Below the pieces are notes generated by a model that was not told the origin of the DNA, searched no databases, and was given only the letters and a program-made list of their open reading frames with translations. Positions 54,351-64,000 of a DNA stretch of 64,000 bases are shown here, piece after piece. The position numbers were made by a program, and so were the translations under genes. Position 1 is the first letter of the stretch. Every line of letters begins with the position of its first letter. Source of the stretch: Rhinopithecus roxellana (taxonomy: Eukaryota; Chordata; Mammalia; Primates; Cercopithecidae); NCBI RefSeq assembly GCF_007565055.1, contig NC_044559.1, positions 43,036,522 through 43,100,521 of the forward strand, given 5' to 3'.

Positions 54351-55970
54351 TCAACAACACTGTTGAATTTAAACATCAAGTTGGTTGGTGAGTTTGCATT
54401 CAGAAACGGAAGGTGAGCTTTCTCCCGTGGAGCTGGAGGGTAATGATTTAGGGAGAGGGAGGAGTGAGGAAAAGGTCTGTGGGTGAGATGGTTAAGGGCA
54501 GGAGTTAGGGAAAAGGCACCTCGTTCTTGAGACCTAGGACCGAGGACACAATCCTGATCTTGGAAGAAAAGTTGCCACAATCTCCCATCGTACAGTAGTT
54601 GGTGCTTCCAATTTCTAATTTCATTCTTCTTGACAGTGTCATGGCTGGGTCTCCTCATTTGGATTCTGTTTTTATTTTAGCATGACCCTAAAACTGGCAA
54701 CAAAATACCATTGTCTCATGAAATGGATGTGAGCATCAGAAACAACATTTGTGCCACTCTTCAGATACCAAGGATAATAATTCATTGGCTTCTCCAGCAG
54801 GTTGATGATCACATCCCTGCATGATGCACTCGGGGCTGCCAAGCCATGGGACTGCTCTGTCAGAGTAGCCACGATTTAGTTTAAGAAGGGAAAGTGGACG
54901 GTGGAGGTAGGGGTACTCCTGAGTCTGGCTCTAGAAGAATGAGTGCTGACTACGGTACACATTCAATCCACAAATACGTGCTAAAAGGAAGGGGCAGGCA
55001 TGATCTCATGGCTGCCAAGCGTCTAGAAGAAAATAAATCAGAAGGAATCCCAGCAGAAAACCTTCTACAAGCCACACCTGACTTAGGGTTTTCAAGTGTT
55101 CCAGGGACAGAATGAGCTGGAAAGTAATCTTGGAACCTCATTGTAGGGCATTTGTCTGAGGAATATTATTACTTGTAAATCCACGGTGTAGCACACTACC
55201 TAAGATTCTTACCCCACCAGGAGGATTCAGGAATTCTCAACCACGCAAGTTCACTGTCTTCATATATCCTAGAGATAAGGACTCTCTCCAGTGCAGCTAT
55301 AATGGGAACATTTCACACCGGCGCTTACCTCACCACTGCAGTCATAGTTTTGGTGCTCAGAATGGACAGAGACTGGAAAGCAGGGTGTGGGTCCTGGTTG
55401 GATTCCATCTGGGAAAACTCTGTGCTCATTTAAGATTTTATTTTGTCATTGGATATGACTCACAGTAGCTAAATATTATGATCTCCCTTTTACAGGTGAT
55501 AACACAGGGAAAACTTATTGAAGAGTGTCCCTTGAAAGATTCTTGTTTTCTATATCAAAGCCGTCCTAAAGCTGGTTGTCAGGGCACATATTTGGAGTGG
55601 TTTTCTGTTTTTGTGCTGATCTGGATCTCCCGTACATTTCTCCCCTGATGACGAGGAGCCTCTGGGCTATCGTCCTGAACGTTGGTGAGTCCAGCCACAG
55701 TGTGGTCTCAGTCCAGGGCCTGGGGTCTCCGGGCCTGGAGCCAAAGGTTAATAGGCAGAAGGTGAGTCAGTGCTGAGTCTCCTGCCTGGCAGACTGGGAA
55801 ACACCTGCAGAGACTACTGCCCACTCCCTGGGCACTCTCACTGATTTTGATGAGCATTTACAGAACAGGCCTTGCTAAGCATGACTTACCTTTCTTAAAT
55901 CACGAGCTTCCCTATGATTTTGTTATTTACCTCAGTTTGACCGTAAAAACTGCAGACTAAATACTCTCCC
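54351..55970. other. Long non-repeat block, no gene seen
   Basis: About 1.6 kb with no clear transposon apart from a weak antisense MIR trace near 55480-55520 (gatctcccttttacaggtga). The 122-codon minus frame at 54290-54658 has no recognisable domain. Confidence 0.4.
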
Positions 55971-55974
55971 AATG

Positions 55975-56505
55975 TATTGGTTATCTGTTGCTGCCTAACT
56001 ATACATATAGGCTTAAAACCACAGTGAACCTTCTTTATGTCTCACAGTTTCTGTGGGTCAGGAATTTGGGAGCTGTTTGGCTGGGTGGTTCTGGCTCAGG
56101 CGCTCTCATGAGTTGCAGTAAAGAGGTCTGCTGCGGCTGCCATCATCTGGAGGCTCTACAGGGGACCCACTTCCAAAATGGCTCGCACGAGACTGGCAAG
56201 ATACTGCTGGCTGTTGGCAGGAGACCTCAGTTCCTCTCCAGGTGCACTTCTCTACAGGGCTGCTTAGTGTCCTCACAACATGGCACCCGAACTCTCCCAA
56301 AGTGAGTGAGCCAATTAAGGGCAAGGTGAAAGCCACCATGTCTTTTTCGGCCTAGCCTTGAAAGTCACACACTATTGTTTTTGCAATATCCTATCAGTTA
56401 CACAGGTCAGCCCCATTCAGTGTGGAAAAAGATTACACGAAGACACAAATACCAGGAGGCAGGAGTCACTGAGGACCACCTTGGTGGCTGGCTACCACAC
56501 ACCCA
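55975..56505 (-). mobile_element. MLT1-like MaLR LTR, antisense
   Basis: It starts with the old MLT1 edge tgtattggttatctgttgct, then tttctgtgggtcaggaattt, ctgggtggttctggctcagg, gctggctgttggcaggagac, cctcacaacatggcacccga and gcctagccttgaaagtcaca. It is a diverged relative of the LTR at 13.8 kb. Confidence 0.85.
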
Positions 56506-57557
56506 GGAAAGTGTTTGCTTATGAAGTCCGCAAGAATCCAAACAAGAGGACTGAAGGGCATCTCATGACTTAAGAAAGGAAAGTGTCTTAGAGAGCAGGC
56601 AAAATTGCTTCTGTAGTACTTGCCACATGTGAAGTGATATGCAAATACAATGTAGCCCGTGTGACAGTGGCTATGAATGGCTAAAAGGGTGATATCCTGA
56701 GCAGTTGAGGCCAGACGGGGAACTTAGCAACACTTACCAGCATTGTGAAGGAAATATGGCAAGGACATTAATCTGTTTAATGGGAGATCTATTTCCAGCC
56801 CGGACACAGGCAAGAAGTACACCTCTCACAAGTAGCATAGGGTAGAGTTGTATGGCTTGTCCTGCTGCAGGAAGCAGCAGCAGATAGACAAAGCAGCTGG
56901 AGACAAAAAGGTAACCTCGCAAAAATACCCAACTGGGTCGTAGATATTATATTACATATAATATTTTTCTAATGTACTCATTTAAAGTTTAAAGAGTGCT
57001 TTAAATACTTATATTGTATGTTGCATCATGATTTGGTGCTTGAAGGATCTCTGCAAGGGCACACGACAGACAATGAGACTTTTCTGCCCTTAGAAAAAGG
57101 GACCTCGGCCCTGAAGATGTTGGTAGAGACTGTCAATGGATGAGCACCGAGGGGAACGTGCAATGCAGTTTCGACCCACTAGGGACCAGTGAGCGAAGGG
57201 CCAACTTACCTGCATCAGAAAAGAGCTCATTTTGTAGAGTTCTGCCTGCCCAAAGGACTTCTCCAGCTCCATGGTGAGGAGCACTGCCATTTGTAGCTGT
57301 CACGTACAATCTTGCCCAGGACTTCTCATTCCCGATGTGGGATGTTGTCATTCTCAACAAAACCTCTTGTTGTCTTCAGAAAGCTCCAAGTTAAGAAAAC
57401 CTTTTCAGGTCTTCTTACAAACGTATGCATGAACCAAAGGCCGCCTCTGACTATTGCAGACGTTTGGGTTCAGGGTTAGCCAGGTATTTTGAAGTTCACC
57501 CAATTCCACAGGTTTATTTTTTTTTCCATATTTTACTCATGAATTTGTTACCATTTT
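56506..57557. other. Non-repeat DNA, no gene seen
   Basis: About 1 kb. Two overlapping minus frames (57090-57360) show no domain. A T-run near 57508-57518 precedes the Alu. Confidence 0.4.
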
Positions 57558-57850
57558 GTTGTTGTTGTTGTTAGAGATAGAGTCTGTCTCTGTCACCCAG
57601 GTTGGAGTGCAGTAGTGTGATTATAACTCACTACAGCCTCAGACTCCCAGGCTCAAGCAATCCTCTAGCCTCAGCCTCTTGAGTATCTGGGGCTACAGGT
57701 GCACAACACCTTGTCTAGCCAATTAAAAAAAATTTTTTTTTTGTAGAATGGGGGTCTTACTATGTTGCCCAGGCTGGTCTTGAACTCCTGGCCTCTAGAA
57801 ATCCTCCCACACTGTTGAGATTATAGGTGTGAGCCACTGTGCCCAGTCCA
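57558..57850 (-). mobile_element. AluJ, antisense, with (GTT)n tail
   Basis: The tail has become (gtt)5 at 57558-57572, then agagatagagtctgtctctg and both arms with cagcctcagactcccaggct and gatcttactatgttgcccag-like words, ending gtgagccactgtgcccagtc. Confidence 0.92.
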
Positions 57851-57852
57851 CT

Positions 57853-58371
57853 ATACAAATTTGAACACAGTAAAATTACAGTTCTTTAAAAATCTTCTGT
57901 GATTCCAGTTTTAGTAAGAAAGACTGCTCTTGACTTCAACAATTGAGGTTTCAAACAGTAATGGGTATGTTTTAAAGGAATATTTGCCAGGCTCATGAGA
58001 AGGCCCTGGGGAGTACTGGGATGTCAGAGAGCAGTCAGATCTTGGGGTGGGTCAGACTTAAGGACAAGAAAGTGCTGGTTCAGGACAAAACCCAATCAAA
58101 CAAACAAATGCAGGTGATCCCTTGTGAGGGAAAGCAGGGATTGAGGGAAAGACAAGAGTACTTAGTTCGTACCTACTGTATACCCAGCACTATACATGTG
58201 TTATCTACTAGAGTAGTTTGTGACAATTAAAATTTACTCCACAAAAAGTTAACTCTGCCCCTTTATCCAGAAACATTGTTAGCCTAAGAAAGGAAAGAAA
58301 TGCTAAGAAACCGTGTGATGTGATAGAGGAGTCACTGGCTTTTAGGCTGTACACAGACTTGGTTTGCTCAG
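57853..58371. other. Non-repeat DNA with a possible L2/MIR scrap
   Basis: At 58165-58225, cgtacctactgtatacccag and cactatacatgtgttatcta look like an antisense L2/MIR tail. Otherwise unique. Confidence 0.4.
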
Positions 58372-59043
58372 TGTTATGAACTGAATGTTGTATTTCCCCC
58401 GTTGAAACCTCAGCCCTGCAGTGTGGCTATATGTGGACGTGAGGTCTCTAAAGAAGTAATTAAGACTAAATGAGGCCATAAGGGTGGGGTCCTAGACTAA
58501 TAGGATTAGTGTCCTTATACAAAGAGCCGAGCTCTTGGGCCCTCTGCATGTGTACCGTGGAAAGGCCACGTGCGCACATGGTGGCAAGAAGCTGGCCATC
58601 TGCAACCCAGGGGTTACTCGAACTTGGATGTCTTTTATTTATTTATTTATTTTTGAGAGAGAGTCTCTCTCTCTGTTGCCCAGGCTGGAGTGCAATGGCA
58701 TGATCTCAGATCATGGCAAGCTCTACCTCCCCGGCTCAAACAATTCTTCTAACTCAGCCTCCCAAGTAGCTGGGACTACAGGCATGTGCCACTATGCCCA
58801 GCTAATTCTCATATTTTTCGTAGAGATGGGTTTTCCCATGTTACCCAGGATAGTCTTGAACTTCTAGACTCAAGCGATCCACCCGCCTCAGCCTCTCAAA
58901 GTGCTGGGAGATTACAGGCTTGAGCTACTGCGCCTGGTTGATCTTAGACTTCTGATCTCCATAATTGTGAGAAAATAAATGTATGTTGTTGAAGTTATAC
59001 AGTAGCTGGTATTTTGTTATGATAACCTAAACAGCCTAAGACA
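58372..59043 (+). mobile_element. MLT1-type LTR split by an Alu
   Basis: It opens tgttatgaactgaatgttgt, continues cccccgttgaaacctcagcc and taataggattagtgtcctta, is interrupted at about 58625, and resumes gatcttagacttctgatctc, ttttgttatgataacctaaa and cagcctaagaca. The 5-bp duplication ctcag (58367-58371) against cttag (59044-59048) brackets it. Confidence 0.9.
58625..58937 (-). mobile_element. Alu (S-like), full length, antisense, inside the MLT1 LTR
   Basis: The tail is (ATTT)n, then gagagagagtctctctctct, both arms, and gagctactgcgcctggttg. Several arm positions are diverged. Removing it restores the MLT1 reading order. Confidence 0.93.
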
Positions 59044-59067
59044 CTTAGCAATCTCTATCTCCTAAAG

Positions 59068-59399
59068 CAGGGATTGGCAAACTTTTCAGGCTAAGAACTA
59101 GATAGTAGGTATTTTAGGTTGTGTAAGCCACGCAGTCTCTGTCTCAGCTACTCCAGTCTGCTGTTGAAATGTGAATGTAGCCATAGACACACATAAATGA
59201 ATGGACATGGGGCTGAGTTTCAATAAACTTTATTTATGGACACTAAACTTTGAATTTCGTATATTTTTCACATGTCCTGAAATATTCTTTTGATAAATAA
59301 GAAACTTTTTAAAATGGAAAAAGCAATCTGAGCTTGAAGGCCATACAAAAACAGGCAGAGGACTGGATTTGACTGGTGGCTATGGTTTGCTGACTCCTA
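59068..59399. mobile_element. MER1-type hAT-Charlie element, full length (332 bp)
   Basis: The termini cagggattggcaaactttt and ggtttgctgactccta are inverted copies. An 8-bp duplication tcctaaag (59060-59067) against tcataaag (59400-59407) is the hAT hallmark. Internal words ggtattttaggttgtgtaag, caataaactttatttatgga and gaaggccatacaaaaacagg fit MER1B, which is about this length. It is non-autonomous and has no gene. Confidence 0.9.
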
Positions 59400-59688
59400 T
59401 CATAAAGAAAAAACGCTTTATGCTAAATTGTAGCTGGATATGCCAAGTCAAGCCTGATGAATAATAAGCCTTAAGGGGAAAAAGGTGAGCTTTAGGACAG
59501 AAGTCCTTGGGTCACCCTAATGACTCTTTGAGAAACAGATTGCCATCTATAACCCCAAATATTTATGTCATATTTCCATGCTGGCTCACCTGCATTCAGA
59601 GTAGATAGCAGGTTAAATAGCTTGTTTTCCAAATTTGAATTCAGGAATGTAAATATATTCAGGATTTTCATGAGATAGAAAGGTGAGC

Positions 59689-60000
59689 GGGGCGCGGTGG
59701 CTCACACCTGTAATCCCAGCACTTTGGGAGGCCAAGGCGGGCAGATCACCTGAGGTCAGGAGTTCAAGATCAGCCTGGCCAACATGGTGAAACCCCGTCT
59801 CTACTAAAAATACAAAAATTAGCCGGTGTGGTGGCAGGTGCCTGTAATCCCAGCGACTTGGGCGACGGAGGCAGGAGAATCACTTGAACCTGGGAGGCGG
59901 AGGTTGCAGTGAGCCGAGACCACACAATTGCTCTCCAGCCTGGGCAACAAGAATGAAACACTGTCTCAAAAAAATTAAAAAAAAATAGATTAAAAAAGAA
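59689..60000 (+). mobile_element. AluSx, full length
   Basis: It begins gggcgcggtggctcacacct, keeps gatcacctgaggtcaggagt and cttgaacctgggaggcgg, and ends in an A-rich tail with interruptions. The target duplication agaaaggtgagc (59677-59688) against agaaaagtgaac (60001-60012) matches at 10 of 12 positions. Confidence 0.96.
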
Positions 60001-60012
60001 AGAAAAGTGAAC

Positions 60013-61864
60013 TTGAATCTGAGACACATTTTCCCAATTACCTTGATCTTAGCTCTGCCTGCCTCAGAAGCAGGAGCTGATAGCCAGCGCTTATGGGTTG
60101 TGTGAGAGCTGGTGGTAAATGTTGAAGTCACCGCATACACTTCCTGTACTGTTTGTCTTCAAGTTTACCTTTCTGTGCAGACACTAAGCCATCTCACCTG
60201 TTGCACTCAGTTGGGAGGACCACTCTGAATGGGGTTTCCATGATTACCATTTCTCTTCTACTTAGAGAGCATCTGCCATCTTAATATCCCGAAAACCAAC
60301 AGAGTTGAAGAGGCCGCAGACTGCACTGTATGGGAAGCCATTAGCAGAAGGATAATAAGCTTAGCAAGACGAAGTATGGAGGAAGTTGGAGGAGGAGGGT
60401 AGAAGAAGAAGGAAAACAAGCAGTTTGAGTTTCGGCTTTTGTTGAAGGAAATAATTGAAAATTAAAATCATTTTGATTTTCCTGGGAAACTGAATTGACT
60501 GAGAGCCCACTTGATATGTGAAAAGCAAGCTCGGGGTTCACCTACCATGCCAAATGTGTTCTGGTTTTCCACCAGCCATCCCATCTTCCTTTGATGAACA
60601 GAGCTTTCTCTTAAGTAAACATTTAAGGCCTAATTGGATCATTGGTGTGGTGTCACAGTAATTAACGCACAGCCTGGAGTAGTTACACAAATGTCAGTCT
60701 GAGCAATACCAAGTACTGCTAAGAAATCAGAGAGGGGCCTGTGGGATCCAGTCAATGAGGCTGGTGCTCAATTGTTCTTGGTGATGAGGAAGAAATAGCA
60801 GGAATATCTCCAGGATACATGGTGTATTATTCAGAGATTAAAAAAAAAAATCTCAACAATGGCTGACTAGTGATTAGAGCTTTATTATTTTGTTTGGCTA
60901 AGAATAGATTTAAATGACCCCAAAGAGAGAGCTCAGTGTTCTCATTGATTTTATGTCTTGTTCATTGGCTGAGATTGGGATGCAGAAACCAACTTGAGCT
61001 AGTTTAAGCCCAACAAAGGAATTAACTGTAAGGATGCAGAGGTTTTTGCTGGAACCCAAGAGGAGAAGTGCAGCTAGACTTCTGGAAAGGAATGGTCTTA
61101 GTATAGGGAAGCTGGGTGTGTTGTCTCCATCTCTCCTGCCTCTGTGCGCCAAAGAGTCACTACCTCATTTTTTCCCTCTCCCTGGAAATTTTCTCCACTG
61201 GTGTTCTAGTAAATGTCTAACAGTCAATTCTCTGATGAAAGAGATACCCTGATTTGGAATGGTTGCCAATTTCCACAGTGTAAATACTTTCACCATGGCT
61301 GACTCAAAGCTACCAATGTGGAGGTAGAGTTGGGAAGAGATGTACAAAAGCTCATGATCATATAGTATTCCCACCTTACAGATATATGGCTGTAAAGAAT
61401 CTCAGGAGCATAGATTTTAATACTACAATAAAATAATTAGGAAGTGGTGCATTTTGGTACTTATTACCTTTGTTTTAAATATAATTTAAATTTATATAAT
61501 TTAATTTTTAATAATGGTTGTGTTCACAATTTGGCTTGCAGAATTCCTGCTAATTTAAGAAATCAGTCCTTGGGAGCTGGTACTTATGAGCTGATTCTAG
61601 CATACCACATTTCTTCCCCACTTCAGTGTACAACACAAGGCAGCACATGGCTGCCCCACAGCTGTCTCTCCCAGAGGGATTCCACATTGGAACATGGCCC
61701 AATTCCGCATTACAGGAAGAGAGAACCTGGTTGGTTGAGTCTGGGTCAGGTGTTCTTGTTTGGCCAATCAGCTCTGGTTGGGAGTGTGTTGGAAGCAGGT
61801 CTTTTCTGGAAGGGGCAGGGGATGCTGAATGTGTTAAAGGAATTTCCAGCAGCTTCCACGTCAA
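60013..61864. other. Long non-repeat block, no gene seen
   Basis: About 1.85 kb with little transposon sequence. At 60430-60830 the composition is AT-rich with TAAT and ATTAA cores (aattggatcattggtgtgg, cacagtaattaacgcacagc), another candidate conserved tract. At 60930-61120, gagctagtttaagcccaaca may be an old unclassified repeat. The 166-codon plus frame at 61444-61944 has no known domain and ends in MIR. Confidence 0.35.
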
Positions 61865-62090
61865 AGGGTAGTGCTTGTTCAGGATTTGTTATGTGCCAGG
61901 CAATTCACAGATATTTTCTTATTTTTTCCTTCAGATTTCTGTGATCTGGACACTATTGTCCCTATTTTACAACTAAAGAAACAGAGGGCCAGAGAGGTTT
62001 AGTAACTTACCTAAGGTCACATGGCCAGTAAACTGCAGAGCTGAAATTCACATCCAGGCCCCGTTTTACCCCAAAGTCCTCTTTCCACCA
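61865..62090 (-). mobile_element. MIR SINE, antisense
   Basis: The words tgttatgtgccaggcaattc, tattttacaactaaagaaac, agagggccagagaggtttag, taacttacctaaggtcacat and cagagctgaaattcacatcc are a well-preserved reverse MIR. Confidence 0.9.
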
Positions 62091-62864
62091 ACCAGGTTAT
62101 CTCTCATGTAGAGATACCATACAAAATGGGAGGCCTAAGCAAGAGTAATAACGTTCCTGAACCTGTAGAGGAACAGCAATAACTGGAATAGAGAATAAGG
62201 AGGAAAAACAAAACAAAACAAAACAAACAGCAACAACGACAACAACAAAAACCCACCAGAATGTGAATAAGAGGAATGAGAGCAAAAGCATGTATTATTT
62301 TTACTGAAAAATTCCAGTCTTGCTGCAGTTGCTTCTCTTCTTTCTTTTAATCTCTGGGGGCGAGAGGCAGATACTGATTTCTTTGTAGTTTAGGGTTTTG
62401 TTGCAGATCATGTTGAGTTGAATAGGGGTGTGTATGCTCATTTTTACTTTATTCATTGTTTGCCTTCCCCGGTCACTTTTGTGTGCTTCTGCCCCCAGGT
62501 ATTGGGCACAGTTAATTCTTCCTGCAATTAGTATTCATGGTCAGCTAAGCAGAACTAATGCAACAACCGTTTTTACTTTGAAGGTTATATTACATGTTTC
62601 CAAGGTCCTGCGGAAAAGGCTCTTTATGAATAAGATATTCTTGACCCTCTCTAGGAATTTAATTTTCCCGTTTCCGAGTTTCCAAGCCCACCTTTTGAAT
62701 TCTTTAATGTGATTCCCCAGGAAGCACCCAGAGCCAGACAGGCAACAGAATACAGTCAAATCAAAATATAGTATTTTAAAATGGTTCCTTCTCTGGGGAT
62801 GCAAGACGAGAGTACATGCCCTGCTTGTCTTGGAGTGGCTGTCTCTTCATTCTACTGGTTCCTT
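62091..62864. other. Non-repeat DNA with a (CAAAA)n tract
   Basis: A caaaa/caacaa-rich run lies at 62204-62252. The rest is unique AT-rich sequence with no recognised gene; the overlapping 94- and 87-codon frames have no domain. Confidence 0.45.
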
Positions 62865-62983
62865 TGATATATATATATCTGTATCTATATTACAGATATA
62901 TATATATATATATATATATCTGTATCTATATTACAGATATATATATATATATCTGTATCTATATTACAGATATATATATATCT
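62865..62983. repeat. AT-rich array: (AT)n separated by a conserved 17-bp motif
   Basis: The motif ctgtatctatattacag occurs at 62879-62895, 62920-62936 and 62953-62969, each time embedded in (AT)n of different length (periods 41 and 33 bp). The motif is itself an imperfect inverted repeat (ctgta..tacag) and the (AT)n is self-complementary, so the array can fold or extrude. The Tyr/Ile-rich frame over it is an artefact. Confidence 0.95.
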
Positions 62984-64000
62984 CATTACTATAAATTGCT
63001 TCCATAGAAAAAAATGCTCACTAATTTAAAATAGATTCAAGAAGGGGACTGAGAATTCTGACTTCAGATCATTTCAAAACTATATGCAATTATAGCAGGT
63101 AATTTCCCAGATAGCAGGAGCAGCAAAAAATATCCTTTAAAAAAATCTTAAACTTTTTTTTTTTTTTTTTTTGGAAATAGCAAAATGTGACTTTTTCATA
63201 CTGAATGCATGACATCAATTAATACTTTAAATGGCTCAATGTGGTCAGAAAATTCATTTAGCTGCTTTGGAAAAATTCTAATGACTCCAAAAACATAAAG
63301 CAGCCCATTTAGAGTCATTTAAATGTGGTTCAACGTAGTGAACACATACTATCTCCCAGCTGTTCAGCTTTGAAAATGTGCTGACAATACCATTTTGTCC
63401 TATTTTTTTCTTTTTATACTTCTTACAGTTAAAAATAGCATTGGAGTTTCAACTGATGATCTTCAGAGATTTATATTACATGAAAAAACAAAATCTAGGA
63501 AAGAAGTAATATCTGACTTTTTAAGAAGATGCCTTTATTTCTTGGTGTCTGAATTTTAACGTATAAGGTTTTGTTTACATTTTTCTTTTCAAATAAAAAC
63601 TTTTCAAAATTTTAAAATTTACATTTAACCATTTGGAAACAATGTATTTTATGACCATACAATTGTATTTCCCATTTTACTTTTGCCATGAGGAAGCTCT
63701 GAGCCCAAATTGTGGCTGACTTCTAGCAATTTGTAGGACCCTATGGTGCAGAACCAGGTGTCTAGATCCTCCATGCCACCCCCGCTTACCCTATTCTTTT
63801 CTATTTGTTAATGGTTTTGTTTATGGATTTCTATAAGCCACCTCCCTCCCTCCTCCACCTTTTAAAAAGATAAGGTGAAGTATATAGAGTGTGATACTAA
63901 GAAATTGACTACTGATAAAATGACGAAGGACTTCCCAGCCCCTTAATAAGGCCCCATTTTTCTGCTGGGGTTGAGGTCTCCCACCGAAACATCTCTGCTT
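62984..64000. other. Non-repeat AT-rich DNA with a T tract
   Basis: An isolated run of about 22 T lies near 63151-63172, with no retroelement body attached. The rest is AT-rich and repeat-free, with words like atttagctgctttgg and taatactttaaatggctcaa. No gene seen. Confidence 0.4.

Noticed and set aside
55600..55790. Possible exon with a splice donor (gcagaaggtgagtcag)
   Set aside because: A donor-like word alone is weak. No matching acceptor, conserved frame or domain could be supported.
61444..61944. 166-codon plus-strand frame
   Set aside because: There is no similarity to a known family, and the last part is antisense MIR. Treated as chance.
840..62090. tRNA-like segments within MIR copies
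   Set aside because: MIR heads are tRNA-derived, so box-like motifs are expected. No intact cloverleaf was seen.
62816..63007. Tyr/Ile repeat frame resembling a low-complexity protein
   Set aside because: It is the AT-rich array, and the repeat structure explains it completely.
1..64000. A previously undescribed multi-gene system
   Set aside because: The window shows no supported functional genes. The signals are repeats, their nesting, and candidate noncoding elements.

Overview
This window is primate nuclear DNA, almost certainly human. It carries dimeric Alu elements of J, S and Y type, primate-age L1 3' ends, MaLR LTRs (THE1, MST, MLT1), Tigger/MER2/MADE1/MER1/MER20 DNA transposon fossils and many worn MIR and L2 copies. 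I recognise no protein-coding exon, rRNA, tRNA or CpG-island promoter. Every long open frame that I could explain lies in a repeat, and the rest look like chance frames. The segment reads as intergenic or deep intronic, and I cannot place it on a chromosome from sequence alone.

Layout. 0-9 kb: mostly non-repeat DNA with scattered MIR and L2, a 76-bp-unit minisatellite (3.9-4.2 kb), an MLT1 LTR (6.0-6.4 kb) and two repeat-poor, AT-rich, TAAT-containing islands (1.9-2.7 and 7.4-7.8 kb). 9-18 kb: four Alus, an old L1 piece, L2 and MIR, an MLT1-like LTR and a second ERVL-type LTR. 18-20 kb: non-repeat DNA. 20-25.7 kb: antisense L1 with a tiny L1 nested in it, an Alu pair including a three-armed Alu with one pair of target-site duplications, and a primate L1 end that still encodes the ORF2 C-terminus. 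25.7-27.1 kb: the longest repeat-free block, the best candidate for conserved regulatory DNA. 27-32 kb: antisense old L1 carrying two MER2 transposons, one with a MADE1 hairpin inside. 32-35.9 kb: L2, MIR, MER20 and an AluY.

35.9-39.9 kb is a Tigger transposon holding an Alu that itself holds a THE1 provirus remnant, plus a second Alu. 40-45 kb: MLT1 and MST LTRs, a recent-looking 144-bp spaced direct repeat on either side of an MST LTR, and an inverted pair of L1 3' ends. 45-49 kb: a pyrimidine microsatellite, and an L1 that keeps its 5' end but has lost ORF2, with an Alu inside ORF1. 49-54 kb: L2-rich DNA with a (CAT)16 microsatellite. 54-64 kb: non-repeat DNA with MLT1 LTRs, Alus, a full-length MER1-type element and an AT-rich array punctuated by a conserved 17-bp motif.

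No working gene system is visible. The interest lies in transposon archaeology (nesting order, target-site duplications, a miR-548-like hairpin), unstable tandem repeats and repeat-free candidate regulatory islands. Repeat subfamily names are from memory of family consensus sequences and were not checked with a masking program.
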